64,000 nt of DNA. Source: Hyaloscypha bicolor E (lineage: Eukaryota > Ascomycota > Leotiomycetes > Helotiales > Hyaloscyphaceae). Positions 47,168 to 58,935 of the stretch are shown one piece after another. The notes under the pieces were generated by a model that saw nothing but the letters and a program-made list of their open reading frames with translations, had not been told where the DNA came from and made no database searches. The stretch covers positions 3,353,030 to 3,417,029 of the forward strand of contig NW_020194684.1 in NCBI RefSeq assembly GCF_002865645.1. Reading direction: 5' to 3'. Each line of letters opens with the position of its first letter. The first letter of the stretch is position 1. The position numbers were made by a program, and so were the translations under genes.

Positions 47168-48246
47168 ATGCCGCAAGCAAGCAATGTAGACCGCCCGTCG
47201 TGGGTGGAATTTCACGGCGACTTCGAACTTCGAAATACAGTTGAATTTGCAGCGCTACCTAACGGGAAGACGGCGATCATTGACCTGTTACCGCCAGCTT
47301 TGCCGAATCCCACTAAGAACAGGAAGATACTTTTGGTTATTGGTCTTGTGTTAGCAGTGTTTGATGTGTTCATTTTACCAATTGTGTTCTTCTATTCCCT
47401 GACGTATGCGTCGAGCTTGACACCGAGATACGGTAGGCGACGCTTCTGGGAATTTGTCAGAAACCCCTGATATAGTGGCTGATTTCTCTCTTCGCGCAGT
47501 CTTTATCGTCATAACGTGCCTCTTTTGCATGATGACATTCGCTCATTATACGCATCGATGTCTAAGATTGATGCTCAAATGTTCCATTCGGTACGGGCCA
47601 ATTGGCTGGCAGAGAAAATGGCGTCTGGTGAGTGTAACTACTAAATTAAGCCTCATTTCAACCACCTAACAACTCGCAGCTGGAGTTCACTAACGTCCAT
47701 TTTGCCATTTGCGCTTCTATCTTCGAGACTCTACTCTTGATTGGCACTATCCCAGAACTTCCAATCGTTCGGCTCTGTGCGATGCCGAGCGCCACTATCT
47801 GCTATTACCTGGGAATAATCTTCCTCATCAGCGCCTTTCTCACACAAAGAGGCTACCGCTTGCCCTTCGACATGTCCTCCACACCAAAGGGAGCGATATG
47901 GAGACCGGTATTACTAGCTATACTTGAGGATACGGGGGCGATCGAAGCACGGGGAGAACTTGCACATCGAGAGGCCGTGATGAAGAGATACGAAGCCAGT
48001 CCACCTTTCAGACGCATGTTGTTGCGGCTTACGTGGTTCTGGGGCATTAACCTCGTGATTATAGCGATTGTAACAACTATTTTGATCGTGGCGTTGGAAG
48101 AGAGGATTGCTTTTGGGGTGGGGTGGGGAGTACCGTATCTCTGGTCTACGTTGTTCGGGCTTTGGACTGTGCGATTTGTGAAGAGAAACTTGACGGACGA
48201 GAGGGTTGCTTGGCAGACCGGAAGGTATTTGGGAGCGAGGATATAG
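47168..48246 (+). CDS. Fungal multi-pass membrane protein of unknown function, three exons
   Basis: Spliced from 47168-47432, 47500-47627 and 47680-48246 this gives 319 residues. Introns are 67 nt (GTAGGC...GCAG, phase 1) and 52 nt (GTGAGT...GCAG, phase 0), and each restores a membrane-segment reading. Six hydrophobic segments are visible: ILLVIGLVLAVFDVFILPIV, VFIVITCLFCMMTF, HFAICASIFETLLLIGTI, ATICYYLGIIFLISAFL, FWGINLVIIAIVTTILIVAL and GVGWGVPYLWSTLFGLWTV. A cytosolic-looking loop of about 60 residues between segments 4 and 5 carries ARGELAHREAVMKRYEASPP. It resembles conserved hypothetical integral membrane proteins of Pezizomycotina; I cannot assign a transport or signalling role. Confidence 0.85.
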
Positions 48247-49479
48247 ACTTGTTTTGGGTTGCGGAGCGTTTACAGTTCTTGGGAATCTGACAAGGAAGGG
48301 AAATGGACAAATGTTTGATGAAAGGGCCAGATCGCAAGTATTGTCAAAGTAGCCAGCATTCGCAATTGCATCTTTGAGTAAGTTCCGTGGTTCCAATTCA
48401 TTGCTTCTACATGATTGCAGATCTTAGCTTCGCAGAACAGGATCCAATCAGAGGCAAATCAGTCATGGTCACTGAAAAAGAAGCTGGGATCGTTTTAAGC
48501 GAGAACCCCTTTTCTTGTTTATAACGACACATCACTGCCAATATTTTGCAGCTTTTAGATGAACCAAACTCTGTAAGACAAGAATGGAAGTAACTTCGGT
48601 ATATACTATTACCTGCATTAATTACTGGATATGGCTACGAAAGCCAAAATTTTACAAAACTAACCACGATATCACCTTCCTACTATTATCACGATATGGC
48701 TACCTAATGATTTATCCATGGAATTCATTCCCCCTCATGATCTAATATTCTTTGGCCAATTTCCATCTGCTTTTCTTTATGTCTTGATATATAGCCACCC
48801 ATTCTGCATACCCAATATCAGTAGGCGCCCATGGCTGGAAACTATCATAGGTCAGATCCATTCACGGATCTGTGTAATCAACATCGCCGAAGAGATGCAT
48901 CATAGCATCCAACATTGCTATACAGAGACTCCCGTCGCCACCCCTTTGCCCCCAAACAGCCTTTACCGCTCGTGCTCTTCCTGTAAAATATCCGTCTCTG
49001 ACTGAGTCGCTAGAAGGATAGGTTATTGACTTTGAAGGGATATCGAGGTGCTGGGTCGCGAGGTCCTATGGCCGCCTCCGGGCAGGGTGTTCCAAATAGC
49101 CAGCGAGCCAAATCCCAAAATCCGAGACATTAATGTATTTCTATATGTATTACGGCCCGTAGAAGCAAAGGTTAAAAAACTGCAAGAAACGCGCCAAATC
49201 GCTACTCCTGACCTGGCAGCTAGCTGTCACCTACGCCGTATGTATGTCTCATACACTAGACGGCCTCCGTAGGTGAAGCTGGCTTGGTTATGCTGAGGAG
49301 GTCAAGGACTGAAAGCAGGGTAGTGGTAATCAGGATTCCCATTGCCATGTTTTGTTTGTAGACGGATAGACGGATAGAAGGAGAAAATCACTATCCGGAA
49401 GGATTCTAATTCTTATCTAGTAGTGGTATCTAGGTATAGTACATATATATACAATTATTAACTGTTAAGTTGGGTTGGA
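48247..49479. other. Intergenic, no gene seen
   Basis: This holds the 3' flanks of two convergent genes. Composition is mixed with AT-richer patches (48.5-48.7 kb). Frames at 48718-49005 and 49048-49272 have atypical composition and no family features. Confidence 0.5.
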
Positions 49480-50828
49480 TTAACTAGCGGGCGACCGCAC
49501 CTGGTGGGTGCCGTCGCTGGTCTGGGCGTCGTCGTGGTGGTTGTTCCCCCCGTCCTCCGCCTCGATGATGATGTTCGCCTGGCTCGACTGGCTATTGACG
49601 TCCCAATCGTGCGTGATGAGGATCCGGTCGCGGCGCGGAGGGAGGGAGAAGTCGGAGTCGACGGCGCCGTCGGACTTGCCGGTCCTGGTCTTGCGGTCGC
49701 TCATCTTGTAGGACCAGGCGGACGTGTTGTCGACGTCGTTGAGCTTGAGCCCGTTCGAGCGCATCCAGGAGGTGAAGGGCTTGAGCTGACCCCAGCAGGC
49801 CGTCACGATACTGAGGCACTGGATGACCCCCTCGATGATAGTGTTCTCGCACAGCTGGACCGTCGGGTCATCGGTCTGCGTGCCTTTCTTGATGGCGGTA
49901 AGCTGGACTATCGCGGCGATTGGAACACTATGGAGTTCGAGGCAAATGAGTTTCGAGTTCTTTTTTTCTCTCTTTAGGGGAAGTCTGGGGGTAGATAGTG
50001 CAGGACTGGGACTGGGACACTAACAAAAGCCGGGGTAGGAAGATAGCGGCAAACATCATGCGACGCCTCGCCGTCGTTTGGATGCTGGAAACCAGAACGA
50101 TCGCCTGAACCATAAGCAAGAGATCGGTCAGGATGTTCGAGCCGGCGACGAAGTAGCGCCATGCCAACTGTAGAAGCCCGGCGAATCACAATTAGTATGG
50201 TCTGTGTTCGCGGCGCAGGAGGAGAAAGCGATGGGGATTAGAGGAGGTAGGTAGGTACTACTTACCACGCTGAAGCACTTGCCGTTCCATATGTCCCAGG
50301 TCCGGGGCACTGAGCATTGGAACGCGGTCCCGAAAATTATAATAGTGGCCCAGACCCCAATAATGGCCTCGACGACGACGGCCAGTCGCCTATCCTTCGC
50401 GGTCGGGGTGAGGCTGCGGATGAACACGGCCAGGGATAGTTTGGAGCACGCCAGGCTCAGGATGTAGAGAAGAGACGCCGCGTAGAGGCTCTGTCGATGA
50501 GAGAGTCAGCCTCTCTGCCTCAAGCGTGAAAAAGAGGGAGGGAGAGTTGGGAGACGCGCACCTTCATCACCCGATCCAAGCCTACGCTGGAGACGGTCGT
50601 GTAGTGGTCGCCATAGCCGGCGGCGACGGCCAGCGAGATGGTGATGCCTTGGGCGATGCCAAACACCAGCGAGGCAAATATCAGGAGGTCATCGGCCATG
50701 AGTCTCCTGAAAAGGTGGAGCTTTGAAAAAACTCTGGTCGCGACGCTGAAGACCATGATGACCATGAGAAGCCATGTGGTCACGTTGACCGCGGGGTCCT
50801 GGGAGTCGCCCGTGAATCGCGACCCCAT
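49480..50828 (-). CDS. Rhodopsin-domain (SAT4/PTH11-like) integral membrane protein, four exons
   Basis: Exons 50828-50562, 50490-50266, 50167-50025 and 49927-49480 give 360 residues. Introns are 71, 98 and 97 nt; donors are GTGCGC, GTAAGT and GTTAGT. Family hallmarks are visible: TTWLLMVIMVFSVATRVFSK, MADDLLIFASLVFGIAQG, YAASLLYILSLACSKLSLAV, IIGVWATIIIFGTAFQCSVP followed by TWDIWNGKC, WRYFVAGSNILTDLLLMVQA, then IIEGVIQCLSIVTACWGQLK. About seven membrane segments fit the fungal rhodopsin-domain family, which includes PTH11-type candidate receptors. The C-terminal tail of about 90 residues is hydrophilic (MSDRKTRTGKSDGAVDSDFS). It lacks an N-terminal CFEM cysteine domain. The ligand and role are unknown. 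Confidence 0.88.
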
Positions 50829-51781
50829 TGCGGTAGATATGTGGAGGAGTTGGGTGTGGATTCTTCTTGCCTTTTCACTTCAGTGAGGAGAGGGTGAAGC
50901 AAAAGGCAAGCTACGAGCATGGAGCTATCGAGAGCATGCGTTATTAAGAAGGGCGGTGGTTACGCTCCTCCTTTGATGATATTAGGCCTACTCGTATCAC
51001 CTCGAGCACGGCATATGTCGAGGCCGTTTACTATTTCCCACCCTCACTGTGGCAGGCCTTGTGGACAGGGCAATCCCGAAGAGCCCTCGCACAAGGCCTC
51101 GCAAGGCCTGATACAGGCACATAACGAGAATGCAGAGCGCTGTTGAAGGAGAGTCTCAGGACCCTGCCTTTTTGAGACAGGTTCTGCTAGGGGCTGGCTT
51201 TGTAGCAGCGTTCCATGCCCAACTTCCACTTCCACGCCTCGACAGCGACAGCTGTCCCTGTGGTGATAGTGGAACCACTACAGGGTACGACTATGGAAAA
51301 TTACCCCCTAAAATCAAAATCTTATTAATCACTCCGTTTAAAAAACTTTCTAAAAACCCCCCACTGCCCCCGAAATTTTTTTAATTAATTTTTTCTTTCT
51401 TTATGAAAATAGATGAAACTCAATCGGTAGAACGATTCAATATAATTTAAAACTTTAAAATCGGTATGGGCATGCTTCTAGAGTCACGTGTTACGGCTCG
51501 GAACGAACCTCGCGGTCTACGAGAGACTACTCATAAACGGGTATAGCTTGAAACACGACGCGAAGAAAGCCCATAACCTTATTCCTCCTTCTTCTTTCCT
51601 TTTCAACTTCGGATCTTTAATAAAACTGCCTCTTACCCTCTTAATTATTTGTTATACCTATATATACTATAAGTAAGAATAATTACTAGAGGACTAGCAA
51701 ATTGAGTTCGCTACAAAAATAATTAATTTAGGATATTTATATTATATATTAGGTTTATATTTAATTATTATGCAGGACTTA

Positions 51782-51993
51782 CTCGTTCGTACCTTCCACA
51801 AGTTACCACTGGTGGTTCGTGAAAGCTACCTGGTCAACCCCCCAAATTGGTGTTCCTCGCTAAATTTGTAGCGCAAACCAACGCAGACCAGCTAGCTAGC
51901 TAGAAGTCCCTCTTACACAAATTACTATATGAAATACTTGGCCAGGTCGCTTTCACCAACCACCAGTGGAAACTAGTGGAGGGTACGAGCGGG
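51782..51993. mobile_element. 212-bp TA-flanked MITE
   Basis: CTCGTTCGTACC at the left and GGTACGAGCGGG at the right begin inverted repeats of about 55 bp that include CCACTGGTGGTT on the inner part. Flanking TA dinucleotides lie at 51780-51781 and 51994-51995. No coding capacity. TIR length relative to total size suggests a foldback-type non-autonomous element. Confidence 0.7.
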
Positions 51994-52084
51994 TATCACG
52001 TCTCACTCGTATGCTGTAATCCCATACTATGGAAGCCCATATATATTGCTCCCAGCCTAATAATCCCTACTACAATAGCATGTA

Positions 52085-52242
52085 TCCCTTTCGTCCGCTG
52101 AGACATGTCTAGCGCTAGCAAGGAGACCTTGCTCAGAGTGAACTAGCGTACTTTTGGTTGAAATTTGTTAGTCATCTTTTACCTTTTCGCCCTGAGTGTG
52201 GCCCCCTTGCTAGCGCTGGACATGTCTCAGCAGACGAAGGGG
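52085..52242. mobile_element. 158-bp TA-flanked MITE
   Basis: The inverted arms share GCTGAGACATGTC and AGCGCTAGCAAGG over about 40 bp, separated by about 75 bp. TA lies at 52083-52084 and 52243-52244. It is different in sequence from the neighbouring 212-bp element. Confidence 0.7.
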
Positions 52243-53048
52243 TAGTAATTAAATGAGCTTCAAATTAGTCAAGTTGTATTTATAAACGTATTCTCGTAGC
52301 ACTTAAAAGCCTTAATTACTCGATCTATACTTCTCTTTTCTTCCTTTTATAAAGAGAGTGATTTTTAATATAATTTTACAGTTTTCTAACTTATATACTA
52401 TTAATTCTAATAATTACTAATAAGCCAAAAAAAAGTAAGAAATTAGATAAGATTCAATTTACTTTAATAATTGATTATAAGCTTAATATATAATATAAAC
52501 GTTTAAAAATGGTTATTTTAAGGGTTTAAATTATATTGAATTATATTATTTTATTAACTATTTATTTTAAAGAAAAGAAGTTAATTAAAAAAAAGGGTAA
52601 TTTAATATGGTTTTAATAAAAGAAGGCAATTTAGTAAAGTTTTGATTTGAGGGATGTAGTAAGGTCTATTAGAAATGGGGTAATTAAGTAATTATGATTT
52701 TTTGAGGAGTAATTTAGTAAAAAGCCGTTTAAATACTGCGGGCGGGATTTCTTAGAACAAAGTCGGCGTTAACTCCACTCATATCCAAACAGGCTGTACT
52801 CCGAACCTAATTTGGGTCGATCCCTTCCCGATTTGGGTATGATGAAAACGACCGAATGTCACACATTACTCCTAGCGTCTCCGTCAAGAAGTGAGCAATT
52901 CAAGTGTGTGGGGGGTGGGTCTGCTCGCTGATTAGAGGTGACTCCCTCTTTCTGCTCTTCTACTCCTCTTCTCTTCTCTTCTCTTCCTGTTGATGTGAAC
53001 CTCCCACCTGTCTCCGTCCCACCCGTCGATCAAGAGAAAAGCAGAGTC

Positions 53049-55166
53049 ATGGAGTCCTATGAATTGAAGAGCCAAGCCTCAAGTATCACAAGGCCAGCGC
53101 CGGGAGCGACCCGGCTTGCCTCTTCCGTGCGCGAGCGTGACGATGCGAACCTCCAGCGGATGGGGAAGAAGCCCGTCTTGAAGGTACAGCCCAGACCACC
53201 ACCACCTCAAGAAGACGAGAGGAAAACAAATGGGGAAGAAGAATCGTCAGACCAGATTTGCTGATCAGTGCCCCTCCATCTCAGCGAAACTTCGGCATCC
53301 TCTCCATCCTCGGCTTTAGCTGCACCATTCTGGGTACTTGGGAAGGTTTGCTTGGGTGAGTTCGCACGATCCCCGGGCTCGAGTGTCGAGAGATTCACAT
53401 AGCTAACCCTTCCCTCCCTCCTCAGTACCTTCACCGGCCCTCTTACAAAGTTTGGACCCCCCTCAGGCGCTTCGCCGTCCCGTTATGACCACTGCACCCG
53501 CTGACAGGTATTCCCAGTGGCGGCTCCGGCGGTGCCATCTACGCCTACATCTTCGGCTGGATAGGCACCTTCGCCAATTTCATGGTTCTGGCCGAATTGG
53601 CCTCGATGTATGCGGCTTGACCCTTGGTGGAGCCCGTGCCAGAGCAGCGGCTGACGACAAGAATAGGGCCCCTACCGCTGGCGGCCAGTACCACTGGGCA
53701 GCCATGCTTGCCCCATCCAAACATATGAAGTTCGTTAGTTTCATCACAGGTCAGTCTCCGCGCGCAGGAGACGATGATGGCTCGAGATCGCTGACGTTTG
53801 GGGGTCCATAGGCTGGTTTGCCGTCCTCGGCTGGCAGACGGCGTTCGCCGCGAGCGCCTTCTTGGCAGGAAGTATGATCCAGGGCGCCGCGATCCTAGGG
53901 AACGAAGCGTATAATGCCTTGCCCTGGCAGGCGACGCTGATTACTTGGTGTGCACTGAGTCTGGCACTGGTCATCAACCTGGTCGGCGGCAAGCTCCTGC
54001 CTCGCGCCGAGACGGTCCTCTTGGTGGTGCATATCGTTGGCTTCTTCGGCATCCTCATCCCGCTCGTCTACATGGCCGAGCACAACACAAAGGAGCAGGT
54101 CTTCCTGTCTTTCCAGAACGGAGGAGGCTTCAAGACGAAGGGGCTGTCCTGGTTCGTCGGTATGACCACCTGTGCGTTTGCCTTCGGCGGAGCTGATGCC
54201 TCCGTGCATGTAAGTTGTTGCCATCAGAGCCCTCTCCCGGCCGCCTCAAGACGCCCCTCCCTAACAAAACCTCCGAATAGATGGCGGAAGAGGTCGCGAA
54301 TGCGTCCATGGTCATCCCGCAAGCCCTCATGCTCAGCCTCGGGATAAATGGCTGCCTCGGATTTGGCATCTTGATCGCCATGATGTTCTGCGCCGGCCCG
54401 GATCTTGGCGGCACGTTGGGCCAGATCACTGGCTATCCCTTCATGGGCATCTTCTTGGAAGCGACCAACTCGGTGTCGGGCTCGCTGGCCATGTCTGCCA
54501 TTGTCATCGTCATCTACGTCTGCGCGCTCATGGGCCTGCTGGCCGCCGCCTCTCGCCAGCTCTGGTCCTTCTCCCGAGATAGAGGAGTTCCAGGGTGGCG
54601 ATTGTGGAGTCGGGTAAGGAACCACTCGACCCACCTAGGAGTCTTCATTTATTCAGGATATAACTAACGCTCCCCGCAAATAGGTATCCACCTCTAGGCA
54701 GTTGCCGGTCCCCGCCATCCTGGTCTCTGTGACTATCTCTTGGCTGCTGGCCATAATCAGGATCGGCTCCAACATCGCCATGATGGACATCGTATCTATG
54801 GCCATATCAGGCATCTACCTATCCTACCTCGTGGTCTCAGTCCTGCTCTTCATCCGCCGGGTCCGCGGCGACATCTCCCTGTATAACGACAGCGACGACG
54901 AAATTATCAACGTGCCCGGCGCGAAACTCGTCTGGGGTCCATTCCGATGCCCCGGCATCCTGGGCACCATCATCAACGGCTACGCGATCATTTACATCGC
55001 CATCATCGTCTTCTTCAGCTTCTGGCCGTCCTCGATGGATCCGTCTATTGCGGAAATGAACTGGAGCATCCTCGCCATCGGCGGCGCCATCTTCTTCGCT
55101 ATCTTGTACTACATCTTCCGTGCCCGCCACGTCTACACGGGCCCCATTGTGGAAATTTCGCTATAG
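53049..55166 (+). CDS. Amino-acid/GABA/choline-type permease (APC superfamily), eight exons
   Basis: Exons 53049-53183, 53285-53355, 53426-53449, 53518-53607, 53667-53749, 53812-54209, 54281-54613 and 54684-55166 give 538 residues, the usual family length. The ATG at 53049 is preferred over an upstream in-frame one that lies in a CT-rich leader. Motifs: RNFGILSILGFSCTILGTWE, NGGSGGAIYAYIFGWIGTFA, MAPTAGGQYHWAAMLAP, FITGWFAVLGWQTAFAAS, MAEEVANASMVIPQALMLSL, GYPFMGIFLEATNS, SRQLWSFSRDRGVPGW and FRCPGILGTIINGYAIIYIA. About 12 membrane segments fit. These place it with the fungal GABA/choline/amino-acid permeases (UGA4/HNM1-like) of the plasma or vacuolar membrane; the substrate cannot be told from sequence. 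Intron 3 has a weak GTTTGG donor but restores the conserved NGG. Confidence 0.9.
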
Positions 55167-56050
55167 AGAGATCGCCACGTGGCGCGCCGGGAAAGGGAAA
55201 AGTTGCTGGTGTATTCAGATGCTAAGATAGATTACCTATCTGCCGGAGCCGGTTTGGATGTATTTTTTTGTAGCAGTACGTGACTAGGTTCCCTAACGTT
55301 TACCTTTTTTCATTCAGAATCAAGAATACAAACAAGCACCAAAATGGGATACCTATACTCGGAAGCATCTGGAGGCTAGTTTCGGCTCCCCACCCCCCTT
55401 CGTCTTTTTGGGCAGCCCACTTCGGCTTCTGGACTGGCATCCGATTTGGGCTCTCGGTTTCCACGTGATCGAAACCCTTAACGTGATCTTTCGGTTCGGA
55501 AGTACTACTTTCGGATTAGAGCCTGAGGTAAAGCGTATCTGTAGTACTAACGCTGCGAGTACGTTAGCTTGCAAGACTGCACCGTGGAGTAATCTCAACC
55601 TGCGTCTCTTCTAACGCGGCTAGTTAGCATCGCCGCATTGCTCACGTACTAATCACCCTCGCCTCACCTTCTGCTCAAGATGTTCTGTCACGTTTCCTAC
55701 TCCTTTTTACCTCTGTAGTCGAACCAGCGAGCCACAGATTCACCAGACGCATCGAGGGTAAAGAACGTCCATCCGCCAAGGTTGATGTGCATTGCACAAG
55801 ACCTCCCTCTTAGATATGAAAGAAATTTGATATATCTTTACCACTAATATGCACCCAGTTCGGGTATACTCTTTGCTCATTTTGGTTTATTTTTGGCTAT
55901 ACTGCGGACAGCGTTATCCTCCACCCTGTTCACTCCACCCCTTCATAATAACAGTCCATTTCCATACCAGTTCATAGCTAAGTCTTCAAATCTCAGCGCC
56001 ATTCAAAACTTCACCCTTGCTAAATACCTAACATTCAACCGCTCCAACTT
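55167..56050. other. Intergenic between convergent genes, no gene seen
   Basis: This is the 3' flank of the permease (+) and the HET gene (-). Two overlapping short frames around 55280-55614 on opposite strands have no recognisable content. I see no repeat or RNA gene. Confidence 0.5.
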
Positions 56051-58029
56051 TTAAACAATATCCAATATCCGTACATCAGATTCCCCAAACCAACCAGATT
56101 TCTCGTCATCCAAGCCAAATACCCCAATACGATGAAAAATTCCACTTGACGCCTGTTGCAAAGCGAGGCCTTCCAAATTTGTGATTCGAAGACACCATGT
56201 TAACACTGGCTCCCCGAGTTTCTGAGTAGAGTCAAAAATATCGACCTCACAAAGGCCAAGCTTGAGGCGAAAGGTGTTATCCGAACGCTCTAAGTGTCTG
56301 TTATCCTTGTACAGATACTGCACGTTCGGGTCACCATTAAGACTTTGCTCATCGAGTATCCGCCATCCCTCTTTTAACTGTCCACGCAACGTGATTATAC
56401 CCGCCGAGACTTGTCCAAATAAATCGGCACCTGAAGGGATAGTTGATGCGTTGAGAGCCTCGCAATATTCACCGGCGGAAGTATACGCGTTGTTGAAAAC
56501 GGTAATCTCGCCGTCTAAGGCTGCCCAAGACCATGATGGAGCGCGATATATAGAAGGTCGAACCCCTTTGAGGACGCCCCAAAGAAGATTGCCGGCCAGC
56601 TCAGACTTCCACAGCCCCGCAAGATACGTGTCACCGGGCCGTGTGTGAGAGATATATCTTGCGAGGCCAGAGAGTGCTGGCAACTTGTCTTGCGCAAATG
56701 TCAACTGGCGTGACGCATAATCCCTAACGATATACGACCAGGCAAGTTTCTTCTCCATTGCGGGGTCAATGGTATCAATATTGACGGACAGTAGATGGTT
56801 TTTCGTTTTGGTCCGAATGGGCTTGGGTAAGCCGGGGAAGGAACCTTGGACTTGGAGGAGACTACCAGCTTCGCTATAGTTCGTGGTTTTGCATTCCCAC
56901 TGCATTTCATTTGCTCCGTACGATAATATCCGAGGTGATAGTAAGCTCTCTTGTAGTGTCCAACCACGCTGATGTAGTGGTTCCATCTTGGTATCCACCA
57001 ATGGATGAGAGCGAACGAATACTGATCCAAGAGACCCGTCTTCTGCTAACTCAAACCTAAGTTTCGCAGGAGGTGGTTCTTGTTGGGCACGTGGTATGAA
57101 GCAACCACCTTGTGTATCTTTCGCTCCTGAAGCTTGAATAGTGAAGAAAGCATTCTTATAAATGCTGCCCATATTTGCAGATTCTGTCTGCCAGTCTTGA
57201 ACGGAATCCTGGATGATACAGAGAGCATCAACCCAGAGATACTGTAGTCCGAGTTTTTGAGTTATCTCAACGGCATCTTGGATTGTCTTTGGTAAATCAG
57301 ACGCGGGTATTTTCTCTGTTTTGTCTTTTAAATTTGCCTTGGTTAGAATGTTATTCTGTGCGGTACCCCAACAATAACTCAAAGCCGCGTATCTACCAGT
57401 AGCACCAGCAGCAGGTATGCAAAGGCGCAGGGTTTGAGGCGAGATGCCATTCCCAATATCAATTAATCGAGTCGGAAGAGGCGATGCGCTTATTGTTCCA
57501 CACAATGGATGGGATGAGAGACATCCCCTTAGCCAACGGCTAGCAAGCTCGAAGTTGGCATCGGACGCCGGATCCAGACCTACATCCCGGCCTGGAAAAT
57601 ATCTTGCCGCCAAATCAACTATAATCACGTTAAAGGACTTTACTTTGAATGGATTACAGGAATCGTCATACCAGGATCTGCGAAGAAGCCACCAAGATGC
57701 CATGCATTCATTGACCTCTGCCTTGAATCCCATTGTGAACATTCCCACCAAATGTTACTCTCGAGGTCGATGGGTTGATCGATCCGGTGAAATACACTGA
57801 TATTTGAGTGTTGGACCTGGTCTTCTATCCATGGCAATGTCTGATGCCTTGCTGAGATGACGTGGCGCTTCTGGTGTGAGGCTCGGATTGAAATGCAGAG
57901 AGCACATCCTCTGTCGGCCGTGTCGTCGAGAGAGCTAATATCGGGGTAATCCCTCAGAAGCGCTTTATTTGCGGGGAGTCTGAGAGTAATCTGAGAACAT
58001 ATCTCGCATAACGAAGGCTCTCTATTCAT
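56051..58029 (-). CDS. HET-domain (heterokaryon incompatibility) protein, two exons
   Basis: Exons 58029-57672 and 57618-56051, joined by a 53-nt GTATGA...ATAG intron in phase 1, give 641 residues. The N-terminus has paired cysteines (SLCEICSQI, RGCALCISI). The HET domain begins at about residue 196 with YAALSYCWG, followed by LPKTIQDAVEITQKLGLQYL, WVDALCIIQD, MGSIYKNAFFTIQASGA and, further on, RGWTLQESLLSPRILSYGAN and MQWEC. The C-terminal part is the variable region typical of the family. HET domains trigger cell death after fusion of incompatible hyphae; most family members in a genome are untested. No NACHT/NB-ARC or repeat domain is attached. A second long frame (129 aa) on this strand is exon 1 read through the intron. 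Confidence 0.9.
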
Positions 58030-58526
58030 TATTAGACGTTGCTAGAATGGCACGTTAAATCTGGATGGAGTTTGCGCCAGGCTCGGCAACAATACCTGAG
58101 GTATTAATACCGGTATTGATACCACCTAGTATTAGTCAGTATTACAGGGATTAATACTGGATCGATTAGTATTAATACTAAGCAAGCTCTCACCGCCTTT
58201 CTACCCCGCCATCCCTCACCCCCCTTCTTCCTTACCTTTTCCCTTCTTATATATCGATTTTCTTTAGAGTATATCCTTAAAATGTCTTCCTTACTTAAGC
58301 AAGACAAGTCCCTTGCATTATCTCTTATAATAAAGTCAATTATATCTAATTTAGCTCATACCAAGAAACAATCCCCTATTTGGGCCCACTACCGGTAATT
58401 ATATTAAAAATAAGATCCAGTTTATTCTCTATTACTTTTATTATATATAAGGTAAAATATTATTGCTATATAATAATATAAGCTTAGTAAATATAGCAAA
58501 ATATCCAAGGCCCACTTGTAATTATT
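58030..58526. repeat. Intergenic with clustered palindromes built on ATTAATA
   Basis: At 58091-58182 lie short perfect palindromes in a row: AATACCTGAGGTATT, GGTATTAATACC, and AGTATTAATACT, with partial copies between (GGTATTGATACC). This is 62-150 bp upstream of the HET gene start. It may be a remnant of an inverted-repeat element or a protein-binding cluster; I cannot tell which. The remainder (58.2-58.5 kb) is AT-rich and without a gene. Confidence 0.5.
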
Positions 58527-58883
58527 CTAGGGGGATAGTAGTTCGACACACCAGCACCTGACATTACCACCCAAGTTGCGGATGCGGCGCTTTTTCGCCA
58601 CAATTTGCTTGCAGAGCTTGCATTCCTGACTGATGTACCCCGTAGTCATAATGAGCTTCGTGCTGCAAGTTTCACCTACGCAGTACAATAATTGCGATTT
58701 AAGCTTCGGATTTATAATATTAGAAAATGATATACAAGAGCCATAATCCTTTAACATCTGTCCGACGATTACAAACCCTCCTATAGCGCCAGCACAAAAC
58801 ACTAACGAACTCAGAAATATAAAAATAAACTTCTCCCTCTCCTTCTCCCTCTCCTCCCTCTCCTCCCTCTCCCCGTTGCCCAC
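58527..58883 (-). CDS. Possible small membrane-anchored Cys-rich protein, incomplete 5' end
   Basis: The open stretch encodes up to 118 residues: an Arg/Glu repeat (from a GAGAGG simple repeat), a hydrophobic segment (FIFIFLSSLVFCAGAIGGFV), then a Cys-containing part (LLYCVGETCSTKLIMTTGYI, then ECKLCKQIVAKKRRI and VRCWCVELLSP). There is no ATG before residue 43, so either translation starts elsewhere through an upstream exon or this is not a gene. Cysteine pairs and a membrane segment are the only hints. No family recognised. Confidence 0.25.
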   Translation of the reverse strand: MGNGEREEREEREKEREKFIFIFLSSLVFCAGAIGGFVIVGQMLKDYGSCISFSNIINPKLKSQLLYCVGETCSTKLIMTTGYISQECKLCKQIVAKKRRIRNLGGNVRCWCVELLSP

Positions 58884-58935
58884 CCGCCGGCACTTCTAGG
58901 TCTTGCTGACGTTGCTATGGATACCACTCTTTGTA

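Larger units (their letters stand above)
50829..53048. other. Intergenic 2.2 kb holding two MITEs and AT-rich patches
   Basis: The region is bounded by divergent genes (rhodopsin-domain protein to the left, permease to the right). Outside the two MITEs it has an AT-rich, RIP-like stretch (about 51.3-52.74 kb) with loose repeats of a (G)GNAATTTARTA motif at about 52.60, 52.63 and 52.71 kb. A CT-rich tract (about 52960-52990) precedes the permease ATG, as is common in fungal promoters. Short open frames at 50919-51384 show no domain. Confidence 0.5.

Noticed and set aside
49504..49977. 157-codon + frame opposite the rhodopsin-domain protein
   Set aside because: Shadow of exon 4; Val/Gly/Arg-rich and crosses the splice junction of the real gene.
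54224..55130. Long antisense frames opposite the permease (e.g. 54224-54634, 54837-55130)
   Set aside because: GC-rich shadows of the permease exons with Arg/Asp-rich composition and no conserved features.
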